Shown piece after piece: positions 56,229-64,000 of a DNA stretch of 64,000 nt. Origin of the DNA: Euglena gracilis (lineage: Eukaryota > Euglenida > Euglenophyceae > Euglenales); NCBI GenBank assembly GCA_039621445.1, contig CP154954.1:9116634-9180633 (forward strand), given 5' to 3'. Position numbers and translations under genes: made by a program. How positions within the stretch are numbered: position 1 is the first letter of the stretch; the number at the start of each line of letters is the position of its first letter. The notes beneath the pieces were generated by a model. That model made no database searches. It was given only the letters and a program-made list of their open reading frames with translations, and was not told where the DNA came from.

Positions 56229-56717
56229 CAGGGAATTTCTTAAAGACCCCCCCGGGGCCGGGGGGGGGGGTCCAGCCTCCGGCTGGCAAAAAGGCTGCTG
56301 GCTGGATTTGAGCTGCTGGCTGGCCCCCCCCGGGGGGGGGGGGGGGGGGGAGGGGGGGTCCGGGGCTGGAGGGGGCTGGGCTGGGCTGGGTCGAGGAAAA
56401 CCAAAATTTTCTAACACATTTTTGCCATTTTCGACATTTTGATGGGTGGAGCTAGATCAAGACTGGGGGGTTGTGATGGAGGAGCTGTGACGAGGGGAAA
56501 AAATGCAAGGATAAGTGAGCTGGGCAGCCCAGTTGGCGGGCCAGCCTGCGGCCGGCTGGCCCGGCCTCCGGCCGGGCTGGACCCAACTTTATTTCACTCG
56601 ACCCCGGGGGGGGGGGGGCTCCCAGCCCGAATTTGGGCTGCTGGCTGGATTTGAGCTGCTGGCTGGCTGGACCCCCCCCCCGGGGGTAGGGTACCCTCCG
56701 GCTTAAGAAATTCCCTG
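56229..56717 (-). mobile_element. hAT-like MITE, uninterrupted copy
   Basis: CAGGGAATTTCTTAA at 56229 and its inverse ending at 56717; homologous over its whole length, in inverse orientation, to 24641-24930 joined to 42055-42255. A single CTAG (GGAGCTAGATCAAG) marks the site where gypsy element 3 entered the other copy. Its flanks ATGACCAC and CTCTGCAT do not match, so this copy has lost its target duplication or was rearranged. Confidence 0.88.
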
Positions 56718-57756
56718 CTCTGCATCACGAGAGGCAGGAAACTCCTCCCTCGACCCCCATCCGAACCTCAAATAACAAAATCCCTTCCGAGTTGGCAACA
56801 TACTCGGGGGCCAAGTCGTTTTTGTGGCTCACTTTGGCATAGGCGGGGGGGGGGGGGCGCTCCCCCCCCCCCCCGCACCCCCCCAGATCACAAAATCCCC
56901 TCTATGTTGGCAACATACTTAGAGGGATAAGTCCTTTTTGTGCAGAATTTTGCAATTATATTGAAAATCCGATGGGGAGAGGTGTTCTTTTGCCAAAAGT
57001 GGCCCAAAATGGGCATTTTCCCCCCAACTTTTTGCATATTCGCCCCCGATTGGGGGGTTCTGGAGCCATTTAAGTGGGTTTTGACTGGTGTTGGGGTGAT
57101 TTGGACAAAAGTTTTTTCAGGGGGGGGGGGGGCTTAAATCTCCAGAAGGGGGGGGGGTAGTGCAAAAAAATGGTGGTCGGGCCGACCACCACAGGTCGAC
57201 AAGGTCGGGCCGACCACCACAAGGACGACCACCGGAAATCCGCTTGGGGCCATCTGACTGCAAGATTTAGCCATTGTCTGGTCCAAAACGCTTCCATAAC
57301 CCCGCACAACCAAAAAAATGTCGAAAAAAGGTGGAAATCCAAAATTTCACTAAAATTCCGAATCTTACCAACAACAGATTTCAGTGTCTTGGAAATCGAC
57401 TGACCGAAATGGGCCCCTGAATGGAAATCCACTGACCTAAACGGGTGAATTTCCCCGATTTGACCAAAAAAACATTTTTTGTCAATTTCCAAAAAAAAAA
57501 CACATTTTTGAGGGGTTTTTTTTTTGATTGGTGTTCTTCAATGAAAAAAACAAACAATTTTTGCATTTTCAAATGCATTCAAATGCAAATTTTTCATTTT
57601 TGCATTTTGCTTTTTGGTGTGTTTTCTTTTGGGAAAAAAACTTTTTTTTGCTTTCTTTTAAAAAAAATGCAAACCTTGCGCCCCACCCAGTTAGGATCCG
57701 TGGAAATCCGCACAGAGAAAGTGCTGCCAATGGCGGGTGGGACATCCTGACTTCAG
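56718..57756. other. No supported gene
   Basis: Repeats shared with 54540-54990 (TACGAGAGGCAG, CCCCCATCCGAA, GGTCGGGCCGACCACCAC) and AT-rich sequence with T- and A-runs. One 31-bp module at 57390-57440. Confidence 0.4.
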
Positions 57757-57875
57757 AAAATGCCTGGACCTGGCAAATGATGGCCAGGATCAAAGGGCGT
57801 GACCACAGTCTGAGGATCACAAACACAAGTGGAATCAAGACCAGTGGAAGAATTTCGGCCCGTTTTCAATGCCAG
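57757..57875 (+). other. Possible exon
   Basis: Bounded by CTTCAG and CAG|GTAAGAAG, a near-consensus 5' splice site. One frame is open (NAWTWQMMARIKGRDHSLRI, then TSGIKTSGRISARFQC). The acceptor lies in a repeat, and the - strand frame is hydrophobic, so direction is uncertain. Confidence 0.3.
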
Positions 57876-58567
57876 GTAAGAAGACAAAGAAATGGAGGAC
57901 AGGCTGGGGTGTCTCAGAGCACCCTGGGTGGATTTTTGGCCGTGGCGGTTTTGGTGGTTGGGCTGACCTCTCGTGGTCAATGAGGATGCCCAAGTCCACT
58001 GCATCAACCCCCCCCCCCGCGTTGCTTTGCGACTCCCCAAGGGGGTCCAGCTCAGAGGCTGGAAAATATTCTCGTCGATGGGGTGGGGGATGGAGGTCCG
58101 GGGATGGAAAAAGACTGGCTGGGCGGAACCCCCTGGGGGATGGGGTCCCCTTCGGCTTTAGCGACGCCCTGGCCTGGTCTGCCCGCCAGCCAACCTGAGG
58201 TCGGACCGACCTGTTGGAACTTTGGAACAACAGGTCCAGCGGCCCTCGCCCACCCACCCTCAAAAACCAACGTATCACCAGAAAGATACCGAAAATCGAG
58301 AAAAATCCCATTTCGCTCACACAGAAATAATTACTTAAATTACTTATATCCGTGGACTGAGGCCCAAGACACACACTGTGTCTCGTGGACTGAGTCCACG
58401 AGACACAGTGTGTGTCCCCGTGGACTGGGACACACACTGTGTCTCGTGGACTGAAAAATAAAAGGTGTTTGCCAGAAATGCGAGGTGTTCTACATCTAAT
58501 GCAATGCAGCAGGGCAGTGGAAAGATGGTCACCGGACAACCGTGAGCTGTAACAGCTGAGATGGTAC
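57876..58567. repeat. Non-coding, with a palindromic ACACTGTGTCTCGTGG unit
   Basis: ACACACTGTGTCTCGTGGAC and its inverse alternate three times at 58368-58455, with GGAC(TG)AGTCC at one centre. The unit recurs at 59058-59118 and 59180-59200. No gene is recognised in the rest. Confidence 0.6.
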
Positions 58568-58973
58568 AGGTATGTCTCGAAACTGAATGTGGTGCCACAC
58601 TGTGCCCCGGCGTTGTTGCTCAGCTTGATTGATGAGGGTAGCCTCATCAAACAAATATCTGGGGTCAATGACCCAACCAGCCCATGCGGAAAAAAAGCCA
58701 TCCAGGTCCTCATACTGAGCGTTCAGATGTTTACACACCTGCTGGAACTCCAACAGGCGTGTAACAGCTACACGCTCAGCAATTGCGGTCCCTTTTGGCT
58801 TCTCTTCCAACACGTTGGCCAACAACGTACCGTGTATTGGGTCAACAGCAGGGCCCTTCTGCAAATCGACCAAATACTTTTCCAGTGTAGCAACAAATTC
58901 ATCTGGTTTCGGGGGTCGGGGGAGCATGCGGTCCATACTGTTTGCGGTCTTCTTCATTTTCCGAAAGAAAAAA
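58568..58973 (-). CDS. Coding exon of an unknown gene
   Basis: Starts after CTTGCAG and stays open for about 135 codons up to a possible GTACCA donor. The protein is clearly globular in composition: RMLPRPPKPDEFVATLEKYL, then LQKGPAVDPIHGTLLANVL, GTAIAERVAVTRLLEFQQV, LDGFFSAWAGWVIDPRYLF and EQQRRGTVWHHIQF. No family is recognised. A + strand donor-like CAGGTATGT overlaps the end and makes the border uncertain. Confidence 0.55.
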
Positions 58974-59057
58974 CTGCAAGGACAGGTAGCGGAATGTGGT
59001 AAAACTTGTCCCTTGTTGGTCGGACCAGTGGGAATTCTTGATTTTTTTCAGTTCACG

Positions 59058-59118
59058 AGGACACACACTGTGTCTCGTGGACTGGCAGTCCACGAGACAC
59101 AGTGTGTGTCATCGTGAA
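59058..59118. repeat. Near-perfect palindrome
   Basis: GACACACACTGTGTCTCGTG, then GACT, GGC, AGTC and the inverse arm. The arms of about 27 bp match the unit at 58368-58455. Confidence 0.9.
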
Positions 59119-59238
59119 CTGAAAATTTGACAAAAAATCGCAAAAAAATACGGGGTAGACATTGCGTGGCTAAGTTCCACGAGACACAGTGTGTGTCTTG
59201 GGCCTCTTAGTCAACGGATATAGACAAAAATCGTCCAT

Positions 59239-59330
59239 TGTAACCCGGACACACCGTGTACCCGGGTTATGGGCGCCTTCGGCGCCCATAACCCGGACAC
59301 ACGGTGTGTCCGGGTGACATGGACGATTTT
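59239..59330. repeat. Palindrome with GGGCGCCTTCGGCGCCC centre
   Basis: CCCGGACACACCGTG / CACGGTGTGTCCGGG and GGGTTATGGGCGCC / GGCGCCCATAACCC pair over about 40 bp per arm. Confidence 0.9.
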
Positions 59331-59339
59331 TGTGTAAAA

Positions 59340-59597
59340 AAATTAATTATTTCTGGGGTAGGCAGGGATGGATGGGAAGCCTTGAGGGGGGGGGGGGTTG
59401 GACCCCCCCCGACACGAAGGGGGGTGTCGGACCCCCCCTCCTACCTCGAAACTGAGGGGGGGGGGGCGAAAATTTTTCGATTTCACGGACGGGCAAAGGG
59501 CCGGAAATTGGGTCGAAATCGGTCAAAAATCCCTGATTTTTGTTTGAAAATCGATCCAAAAATGCTCATTTTTTGAAATTTTTTGAACATTTTTTTT
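59340..59597. other. No gene recognised
   Basis: Contains a C/G foldback (59380-59470). No protein family. Confidence 0.4.
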
Positions 59598-59985
59598 GGG
59601 GTCCGGGAGGCCCAATAACATCGTTTTGGGCAAAAAAAATTTTTTCGACTTTTTTCCACTTTTTTGACCCGGTTTTGACCCAAAGTCAATGGGTCGGCAG
59701 CCCAAAACGGGGCGCTGGCGGGTCGAAAAACGCTCGTTTTCGGCTCAAAAACAGTTTTTCTGGGTCCGGGAGGCCAAAAAAACATCGTTTCGGGCAAAAA
59801 AAAATATTTTTCGATTTTTTTCGACTTTTTTGACCCGGCTTTGACCCAAAGTTGGCGGCCCAAAACGGGGCGCCGGCAGGTCGGAAAACGCTCGTTTTCG
59901 GCTCAAAAACAGTTTTTCTGGGTCCGGGAGGCTAAAAAAAACATCGTTTCGGGCAAAAAAAAATTTCGACTTTTTTGGCCGAAAA
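59598..59985. repeat. Tandem repeat, unit about 160 bp
   Basis: GGTCCGGGAGGC, CATCGTTT[TC]GGGCAAAAAA, GACCCGG[TC]TTTGACCCAAAG and CTCGTTTTCGGCTCAAAAAC recur with a period of about 160 bp, a little over two units. Confidence 0.9.
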
Positions 59986-60430
59986 CGGCCAAGTCGAACA
60001 GCGGGAAAAGTGTACAAAATGGCCTAAATTGGCCAAAAAAAACGCCCGTATCTCGGGCTGGGCGGTGAGCTGCGGGGAAACCAAATCCCAGTAGATAGAG
60101 CGTTCCAAGGGCTTCAATTTAGGTCTCCGGACATTTCCTTTGATTTTGCATCATTTTTGAGAAATGTTGAAAACATCGATTTTTTGACCCCCCACCCCCC
60201 AAAAACAAAACGGCTTAGTCGAACAGTGGGAAAAGTGTACAAAACGGCCATCTGCGCCGAAAACGGCCGTATCTCGGGCTAGGCGGGGAGTTGCGGGGAA
60301 ATCAAAATACCAGTAGATGGGGCGTTCCAAGGGCTTCAAATTAGGTCTCCGGACATTTCTTTTGATTTTGCTTCATTTTGGAGATATTTTGAAAATTGAC
60401 ATTTTTTTTTGGCCGAAATGGCAGAGTCCA
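59986..60430. repeat. Tandem duplication, unit about 226 bp
   Basis: GTCGAACAG[CT]GGGAAAAGTG, CCGTATCTCGGGCT[GA]GGCG, GCGTTCCAAGGGCTTCAA and TAGGTCTCCGGACATTTC occur twice, 226 bp apart. A third degenerate TCGGGC[CT][TA]GGCGGGGAGTTG follows at 60510. Confidence 0.9.
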
Positions 60431-60985
60431 AAGGTGGGGGGGTTAAAAAAGGGGGGCGGGTCAATCCTACCCAGTTTGGACCCCTTCGCGCGTGAATAAC
60501 TCGGGCCTGGCGGGGAGTTGGGGGTCAAACCCAGAAACCCAGGTGATTCGGAAACTAGAAATCCAGTCGCTCGCGACTGAAAAAAAAATCCGGGAACGGG
60601 GCCAGGATCATGGTGATAATCCGCCGGTTCCCGAGGTGGCCCCGAGGGGGGGGGGGGGTTCGGGGGGGTTTTCCCCCAGGGGTGAGCTTCGCTCTTACCC
60701 ATAAAGGGATAAGAGCTCAGCGACCCCCCCCCTACCACCTACCTCAATACCGAAGGGCTGCCCATCCAACCCTGGGGGTAGGGTTTGCACATGGCCCTGC
60801 CGTACCTTGGCACAGAGAAGGAAACCCAAAGGCGGCAGATGAACAGGGGTGAAGAAAGATAAAGCCCACCGACCCTTCGGCCCAAAAGGGGATTTGCTAT
60901 CCTGAACATAGAGAAACAGGGCAATTTGTCAAAATTTGGCCCAATTCGAAAAAAGGGCCAAAAGGCCAAAAGGCCAAAAGGCCAC
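60431..60985. other. No gene recognised
   Basis: G-rich. ACCCATAAAGGGATAAGAGC near 60695 is the inverse of a block near 56075. The word AAAAGGCC is repeated at 60957-60982. Confidence 0.4.
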
Positions 60986-61242
60986 TAGGCCCCCCCCTAG
61001 TCGTATGACCAGGTTCCTGCAACCTGTGACCGGGGGGGTCATAACACCCCCATAACCTGCAACCTGTGACCGGGGGGTGGTCGTAAATGAGGTGGCGGTC
61101 ATAGGGAAGGTGGTGTTAAGTTTTTCGCAACCTGCAACCTGTGACGGGGGGGGGGGGGGTGGTCATAACCCCCCCATGACCTGCAACCTGTGACCGGGGG
61201 GGTGGTCGTAAATGAGGGGTGGTCGTACGACTAGGGGGGGGG
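60986..61242. mobile_element. Possible MITE with an internal minisatellite
   Basis: CCCCCCTAGTCGTATGACCA at the left and GGTCGTACGACTAGGGGGGG at the right form inverted ends. Between them CCTGCAACCTGTGACCGGGG is repeated four times with CATAAC[CA]CCCCCAT. No clear target duplication. Confidence 0.65.
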
Positions 61243-61329
61243 GTAAAACCCCAACCGCACCTCTCACCGTGACCCTCTGGCAGGGCAAAACAGGAGGGCC
61301 TGGTGGGGGGGGGGGGGTCGACCAGGGTT

Positions 61330-61690
61330 CGATATTATACAAAAATCGACCGACACTAACAGATTCAGCAGGGGCGCCGGGCGCGAGCGAGCGAAGCGAG
61401 CCGCCCGGCGCCCCTGCTGAATCTGTTAGTGTCGGTCGATTTTTCTAAAACCTATTTTGTCTGGCTTGATATTCATTCGACCGAACCGCCTGGACCGAAA
61501 TATGGTCAAAAAAGTGGTTTTTGGCCCATTAACGGGCGCCTGAATGGAAATCGACCGACATAAACGGCGCCTGAATGGAAATCGACCGACATTAACGGGC
61601 GCCTGAATGGAAATCGACCGACATAAACGGGCGCCTGAATGGAAATCGACTGACATAAACGGATTCCGATGTCTTGGAAATCGACCAACC
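61330..61690. repeat. Palindrome and 31-bp tandem array
   Basis: A palindrome (arms about 50 bp: ATCGACCGACACTAACAGAT, TCAGCAGGGGCGCCGGGCG and the inverse) covers about 61341-61446. Four copies of the 31-bp unit GGGCGCCTGAATGGAAATCG/ACCGACATAAAC follow at 61527-61665. A truncated AGGGTTCGATAT (Mutator-like MITE end) precedes at 61324. Confidence 0.85.
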
Positions 61691-62050
61691 TTTTGTTTCC
61701 TTTTTTGAATGCCTTTTTGTTCCGTTTTGGGATATTGTCAGTTTCAGCCTGAAACCCGTTACCTTCACCCCCCCCCTCAAAGTGTCCCCCCCTCAGAATG
61801 GCCAAAATTTTTTGGCAAGTTTGGTTTTCCCCCCCCCTCAAAGTGGCCACTTTCTTTTGGCGCCGAAGGCGCCGAAGCCCAAAAATTGACCCCCCCCCCA
61901 AAGTGTCCCCTCCCCCAGAGTGGCCGTTTTGGGGTCCCGTGGTGCCTGGAGGATGGCCACTTTGAGGGGGGGGTGAGGGTAATGTCGACCAACCTTTTGT
62001 CTCTTTTTTCGGAATGCTTTTTTCTTCCATTTTGAAAGAAACACTCTCTA
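61691..62050. other. No gene recognised
   Basis: C-tracts with repeated CCCCCCCTCAAAGTG[GT]CC words and GGCGCCGAAGGCGCCGAAG at 61860. CCAACCTTTTGT...GAATGC[CT]TTTT occurs at both ends (61685 and 61988). Confidence 0.4.
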
Positions 62051-62059
62051 TATCAAGAA

Positions 62060-62185
62060 CTGCGTCTTAAACGCAGACTCTGACCTGAGTCTGCGTTTCG
62101 AAACGCAGACTCAGGCCGAGTAACAGACTCAGCGTTTCGAAACACAGACTCAGGTCAGAGTCTGCGTTTTTTTTAGAAACACAGA
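62060..62185. repeat. Inverted repeat cluster of AACGCAGACTC units
   Basis: AAACGCAGACTCTGACCTGA and its inverse TCAGGTCAGAGTCTGCGTTT, plus further AAACGCAGACTC[AT]GG copies joined by CGTTTCGAAACG. Confidence 0.85.
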
Positions 62186-62784
62186 TTTTGACCAAAGCCA
62201 TGCTGCTATGAACACAGCCTTCGCCCGAAATCCGATGATATCAATAGAATTGCAATACAGACGTCGAGCCCAGAAAATATGTTTAACCTTTCCAAATCAC
62301 TCCTCACCCGAAAGCTGTGCTTTCAGATGACCAGTGATGACAACTGGTTCAGGACAAACTTGCCAAATGCTTTTTCTGAAGTTCCAGAAAATGATAATCT
62401 TAAGTACCGTCCTTCCGTCTGTTCCATCCAAAGTTCAGCCAGCGGTGATCACCTGACCATAAAATTTGGTTTTTGTCTGATCCATAACGCCTCCACAACC
62501 CCGTAGGACCAAAAATGTTTAAAAAAAGGGAATGTCCAAAAATGTCCAAAAAGTCACTAAAAATTCCCAATCTGACCAGCAACAGATTTCAATGGAATGG
62601 AAATCGACCGACATAAACGGGCGCCTGAATGGAAATCGACTGACATAAACGGACGCCTGAATGGAAATCGACCGACATAAACGGGCGCCTGAATGGAAAT
62701 TGACCGACATAAACAATTTCAGCCTGAAATCCGTTAATGTCAGTAGAATTTCAAGACAGGCGTCGGGCCCAGAAAATAGGTTTT
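62186..62784. repeat. Dispersed repeat family, with 31-bp tandem array
   Basis: Four 31-bp units at 62597-62712, then CAGGCGTCGGGCCCAGAAAA and TAGGTTTTAA as at 54140. 62370-62530 resembles 54490-54560 and 57260-57330. No gene is recognised. Confidence 0.7.
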
Positions 62785-62885
62785 AAGGACAGGTGGGGGG
62801 GGTGGTCCGGACCCCCCCCCCACCTAAACGTGGTCCGGGTGACCGATTTTCAGCCCGGTGCGAAGCGCCGGGCCAAAAATTTGAC
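62785..62885. mobile_element. Truncated Mutator-like MITE, copy 3
   Basis: AAGGACAGGTGGGGGGGGTG, GTCCGGACCCCCCC, CACCTAAAC and GCGAAGCGCCGGGCC match the left part of 46219-46639; the AGGGTTCGATAT end is missing. Confidence 0.65.
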
Positions 62886-63155
62886 ATCCAGCGAAATCGA
62901 AGAGCAAGCGCCGAAACCGTCAAACCGCCCGCCCACCTCAGTGAATGCCCGGTGGGGCTCCTTGTCCGCCCCGCTCCGTGTACTGTGTACACTGTCTGAG
63001 TGTCTATTTTTTTCAGTATATACTCGTTCCACCCATGTGGACAAGGAAGCCCCCTTGAGCCCCTAAATGTGGTATTATGACGGAATTTAAAGGAGTAGGG
63101 TTGGGGTTAAGAGTCTCATGCAAACAGTTGAACCATTCCCACTCAGCTTCGTTAT
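62886..63155. other. No gene recognised
   Basis: Mixed sequence; a telomere-like AGTAGGGTTGGGGTTAAG at 63093. Confidence 0.35.
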
Positions 63156-63312
63156 ATTGGCCTCTAGCGAACCCAAAGAGCCGCCCAACCAAGGTTAAAA
63201 ACATGGGTGGACCCGAGCAAGGCGCCGAAGGCGCAGAGCGAGGGTCCACCCATGTGTATTAACCCTGGTTGGGCGGGTCTTTGGGGTAGCTGGTACCCTG
63301 TAGGGGCCAATT
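63156..63312. mobile_element. Hairpin (foldback) element, copy 2
   Basis: Inverse copy of 55286-55454: AGCGAACCCAAAGAGCCGCC, AACATGGGTGGACCCGAGC, the centre AGGCGCCGAAGGCGC, then the matching right arm with TTAACCCTGGTTGGGCGG. Flanking GTGATAAATTGG (inverse, 63310-63322) is shared with copy 1. Confidence 0.8.
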
Positions 63313-63329
63313 TATCACTTTATTGTGTG

Positions 63330-63405
63330 ATGCACCCTGACCCTAACCCCACCCTGACCCTGACCCAACCCGAACCCTAACCCTACTCCTAACCCCCTGT
63401 TTTTC
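63330..63405. repeat. Telomere-like degenerate CCCTAA/CCCTGA tract
   Basis: CACCCTGACCCTAACCCCAC and ACCCGAACCCTAACCCTACT: imperfect CCCTAA-type repeats over about 70 bp. It is not at a chromosome end in this window. Confidence 0.7.
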
Positions 63406-63440
63406 TTTTTATTCTTTTCCAAGGCCGACTTGTAAAATTC

Positions 63441-63507
63441 TGGGTGGGGGTCGTTTAGCGAAGGAGTAACAAAAGTGGGTACTCCTTCGCTAAACGACCC
63501 CCACCCA
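63441..63507. repeat. Perfect palindrome, 28-bp arms
   Basis: TGGGTGGGGGTCGTTTAGCG/AAGGAGTA and its exact inverse, with an 11-nt spacer. The left arm recurs with two changes at about 63611-63640. Confidence 0.92.
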
Positions 63508-63520
63508 AATGGGTTATCAT

Positions 63521-63592
63521 TGGGTTATTTGAAGGAGGTAGGGTTAGGGCAACATGGCCATGTTGCCCTAACCCTACTCCTCAAATAACCCA
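63521..63592. repeat. Near-perfect palindrome containing TAGGGTTAGGG
   Basis: TGGGTTATTTGAAGGAGGTA, GGGTTAGGGCAACATGG and the inverse, meeting at CATGGCCATG with no spacer; two single-base indels between the arms. Confidence 0.9.
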
Positions 63593-64000
63593 TCCAACTT
63601 GAAAATTTTCGGTGGGGGTCGTTTAACGAAGGGGTACCCAAAGTGCTCCACAAATGCTCCCTAAAATGAAACATGGATGGGAAAAGAAACATGGATTTTG
63701 GACCGGTTCAAACACCGAGCCGCTCTGGAACCGTGAGGAGTTGGGCTCTGGAGGGTTGGTTTCCCGGAAAAGGGTTCAAAAACAAAATTTCCCATCTGTT
63801 CCCGCAGTATCACCCAGAATCTTGTTTCCGAAATATTTTCAGTCTATGATGCCAGGACTTCTGCCAGGATTTATGGAGCTGGCTTTTTTTGGCCATTTTT
63901 GGAAGTTTTTGTTTGAACGCTGTGGTTCCTTTCATTTTGAACCAATCAAAAGAAAAAGTGGAGGACGGGCCGACCTGGTCAGACCGACCTCCATGTCTCA
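63593..64000. other. No gene recognised
   Basis: Mixed composition, with GGGCCGACCTGGTCAGACCG near 63967 (related to the GGTCGGGCCGACC motif). Confidence 0.4.

Noticed and set aside
63330-63405. True telomere
   Set aside because: Only about 70 bp of degenerate repeats, followed by more than 500 bp of other sequence; at best interstitial or subtelomeric.

Overview
This is a repeat-dominated stretch of a eukaryotic nuclear genome, most likely an alga or other protist. No cellular gene is complete. Two LTR elements have primer-binding sites resembling the 3' end of initiator tRNA-Met. There are DIRS-type tyrosine-recombinase retroelements, hAT-like and Mutator-like DNA transposons, imperfect TTAGGG-like tracts, and very many G or C homopolymers. 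The species cannot be named from sequence alone.

1-4757: a decayed Ty3/gypsy pol on the + strand, entering from the left edge. 4758-18676: a structurally complete Ty3/gypsy chromovirus (element 2, - strand) with near-identical LTRs, PBS, polypurine tract, gag, a cytosine-5 DNA methyltransferase (MTase) domain, protease, RT, RNase H, integrase and chromodomain. A C-rich higher-order minisatellite of about 1.7 kb lies between pol and the 3' LTR. 19480-24500: a DIRS fragment, a gypsy protease fragment and a truncated DIRS element (A).

24641-42255 is a three-level nest. A hAT-like MITE (8-bp target duplication GTTGGCGT) was hit by a second gypsy element (element 3, - strand, 4-bp duplication CTAG), which also encodes a cytosine MTase. 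The 5' LTR of element 3 was then hit by a DIRS element (B, + strand, no duplication) with inverted terminal repeats and an internal complementary region. A homologous MITE without the insertion lies at 56229-56717.

42264-64000 is a mosaic of non-autonomous DNA transposons (hAT-like, Mutator-like with 9-10 bp duplications, hairpin or foldback families), palindromes, minisatellites and isolated coding-like segments. The latter are probably exons of host genes or transposases; one looks split by a MITE.

The main point of interest is the pair of methyltransferase-carrying gypsy elements. The order of MTase and protease differs between them. In each, gag and pol are in the same frame, separated by one stop codon in a context resembling known readthrough signals (UGA-CGG and UAG-GGG-GGU-CAG). 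The DIRS elements carry a different, adenine-type NPPW methyltransferase domain, so three retroelement lineages here bear two kinds of DNA methyltransferase.
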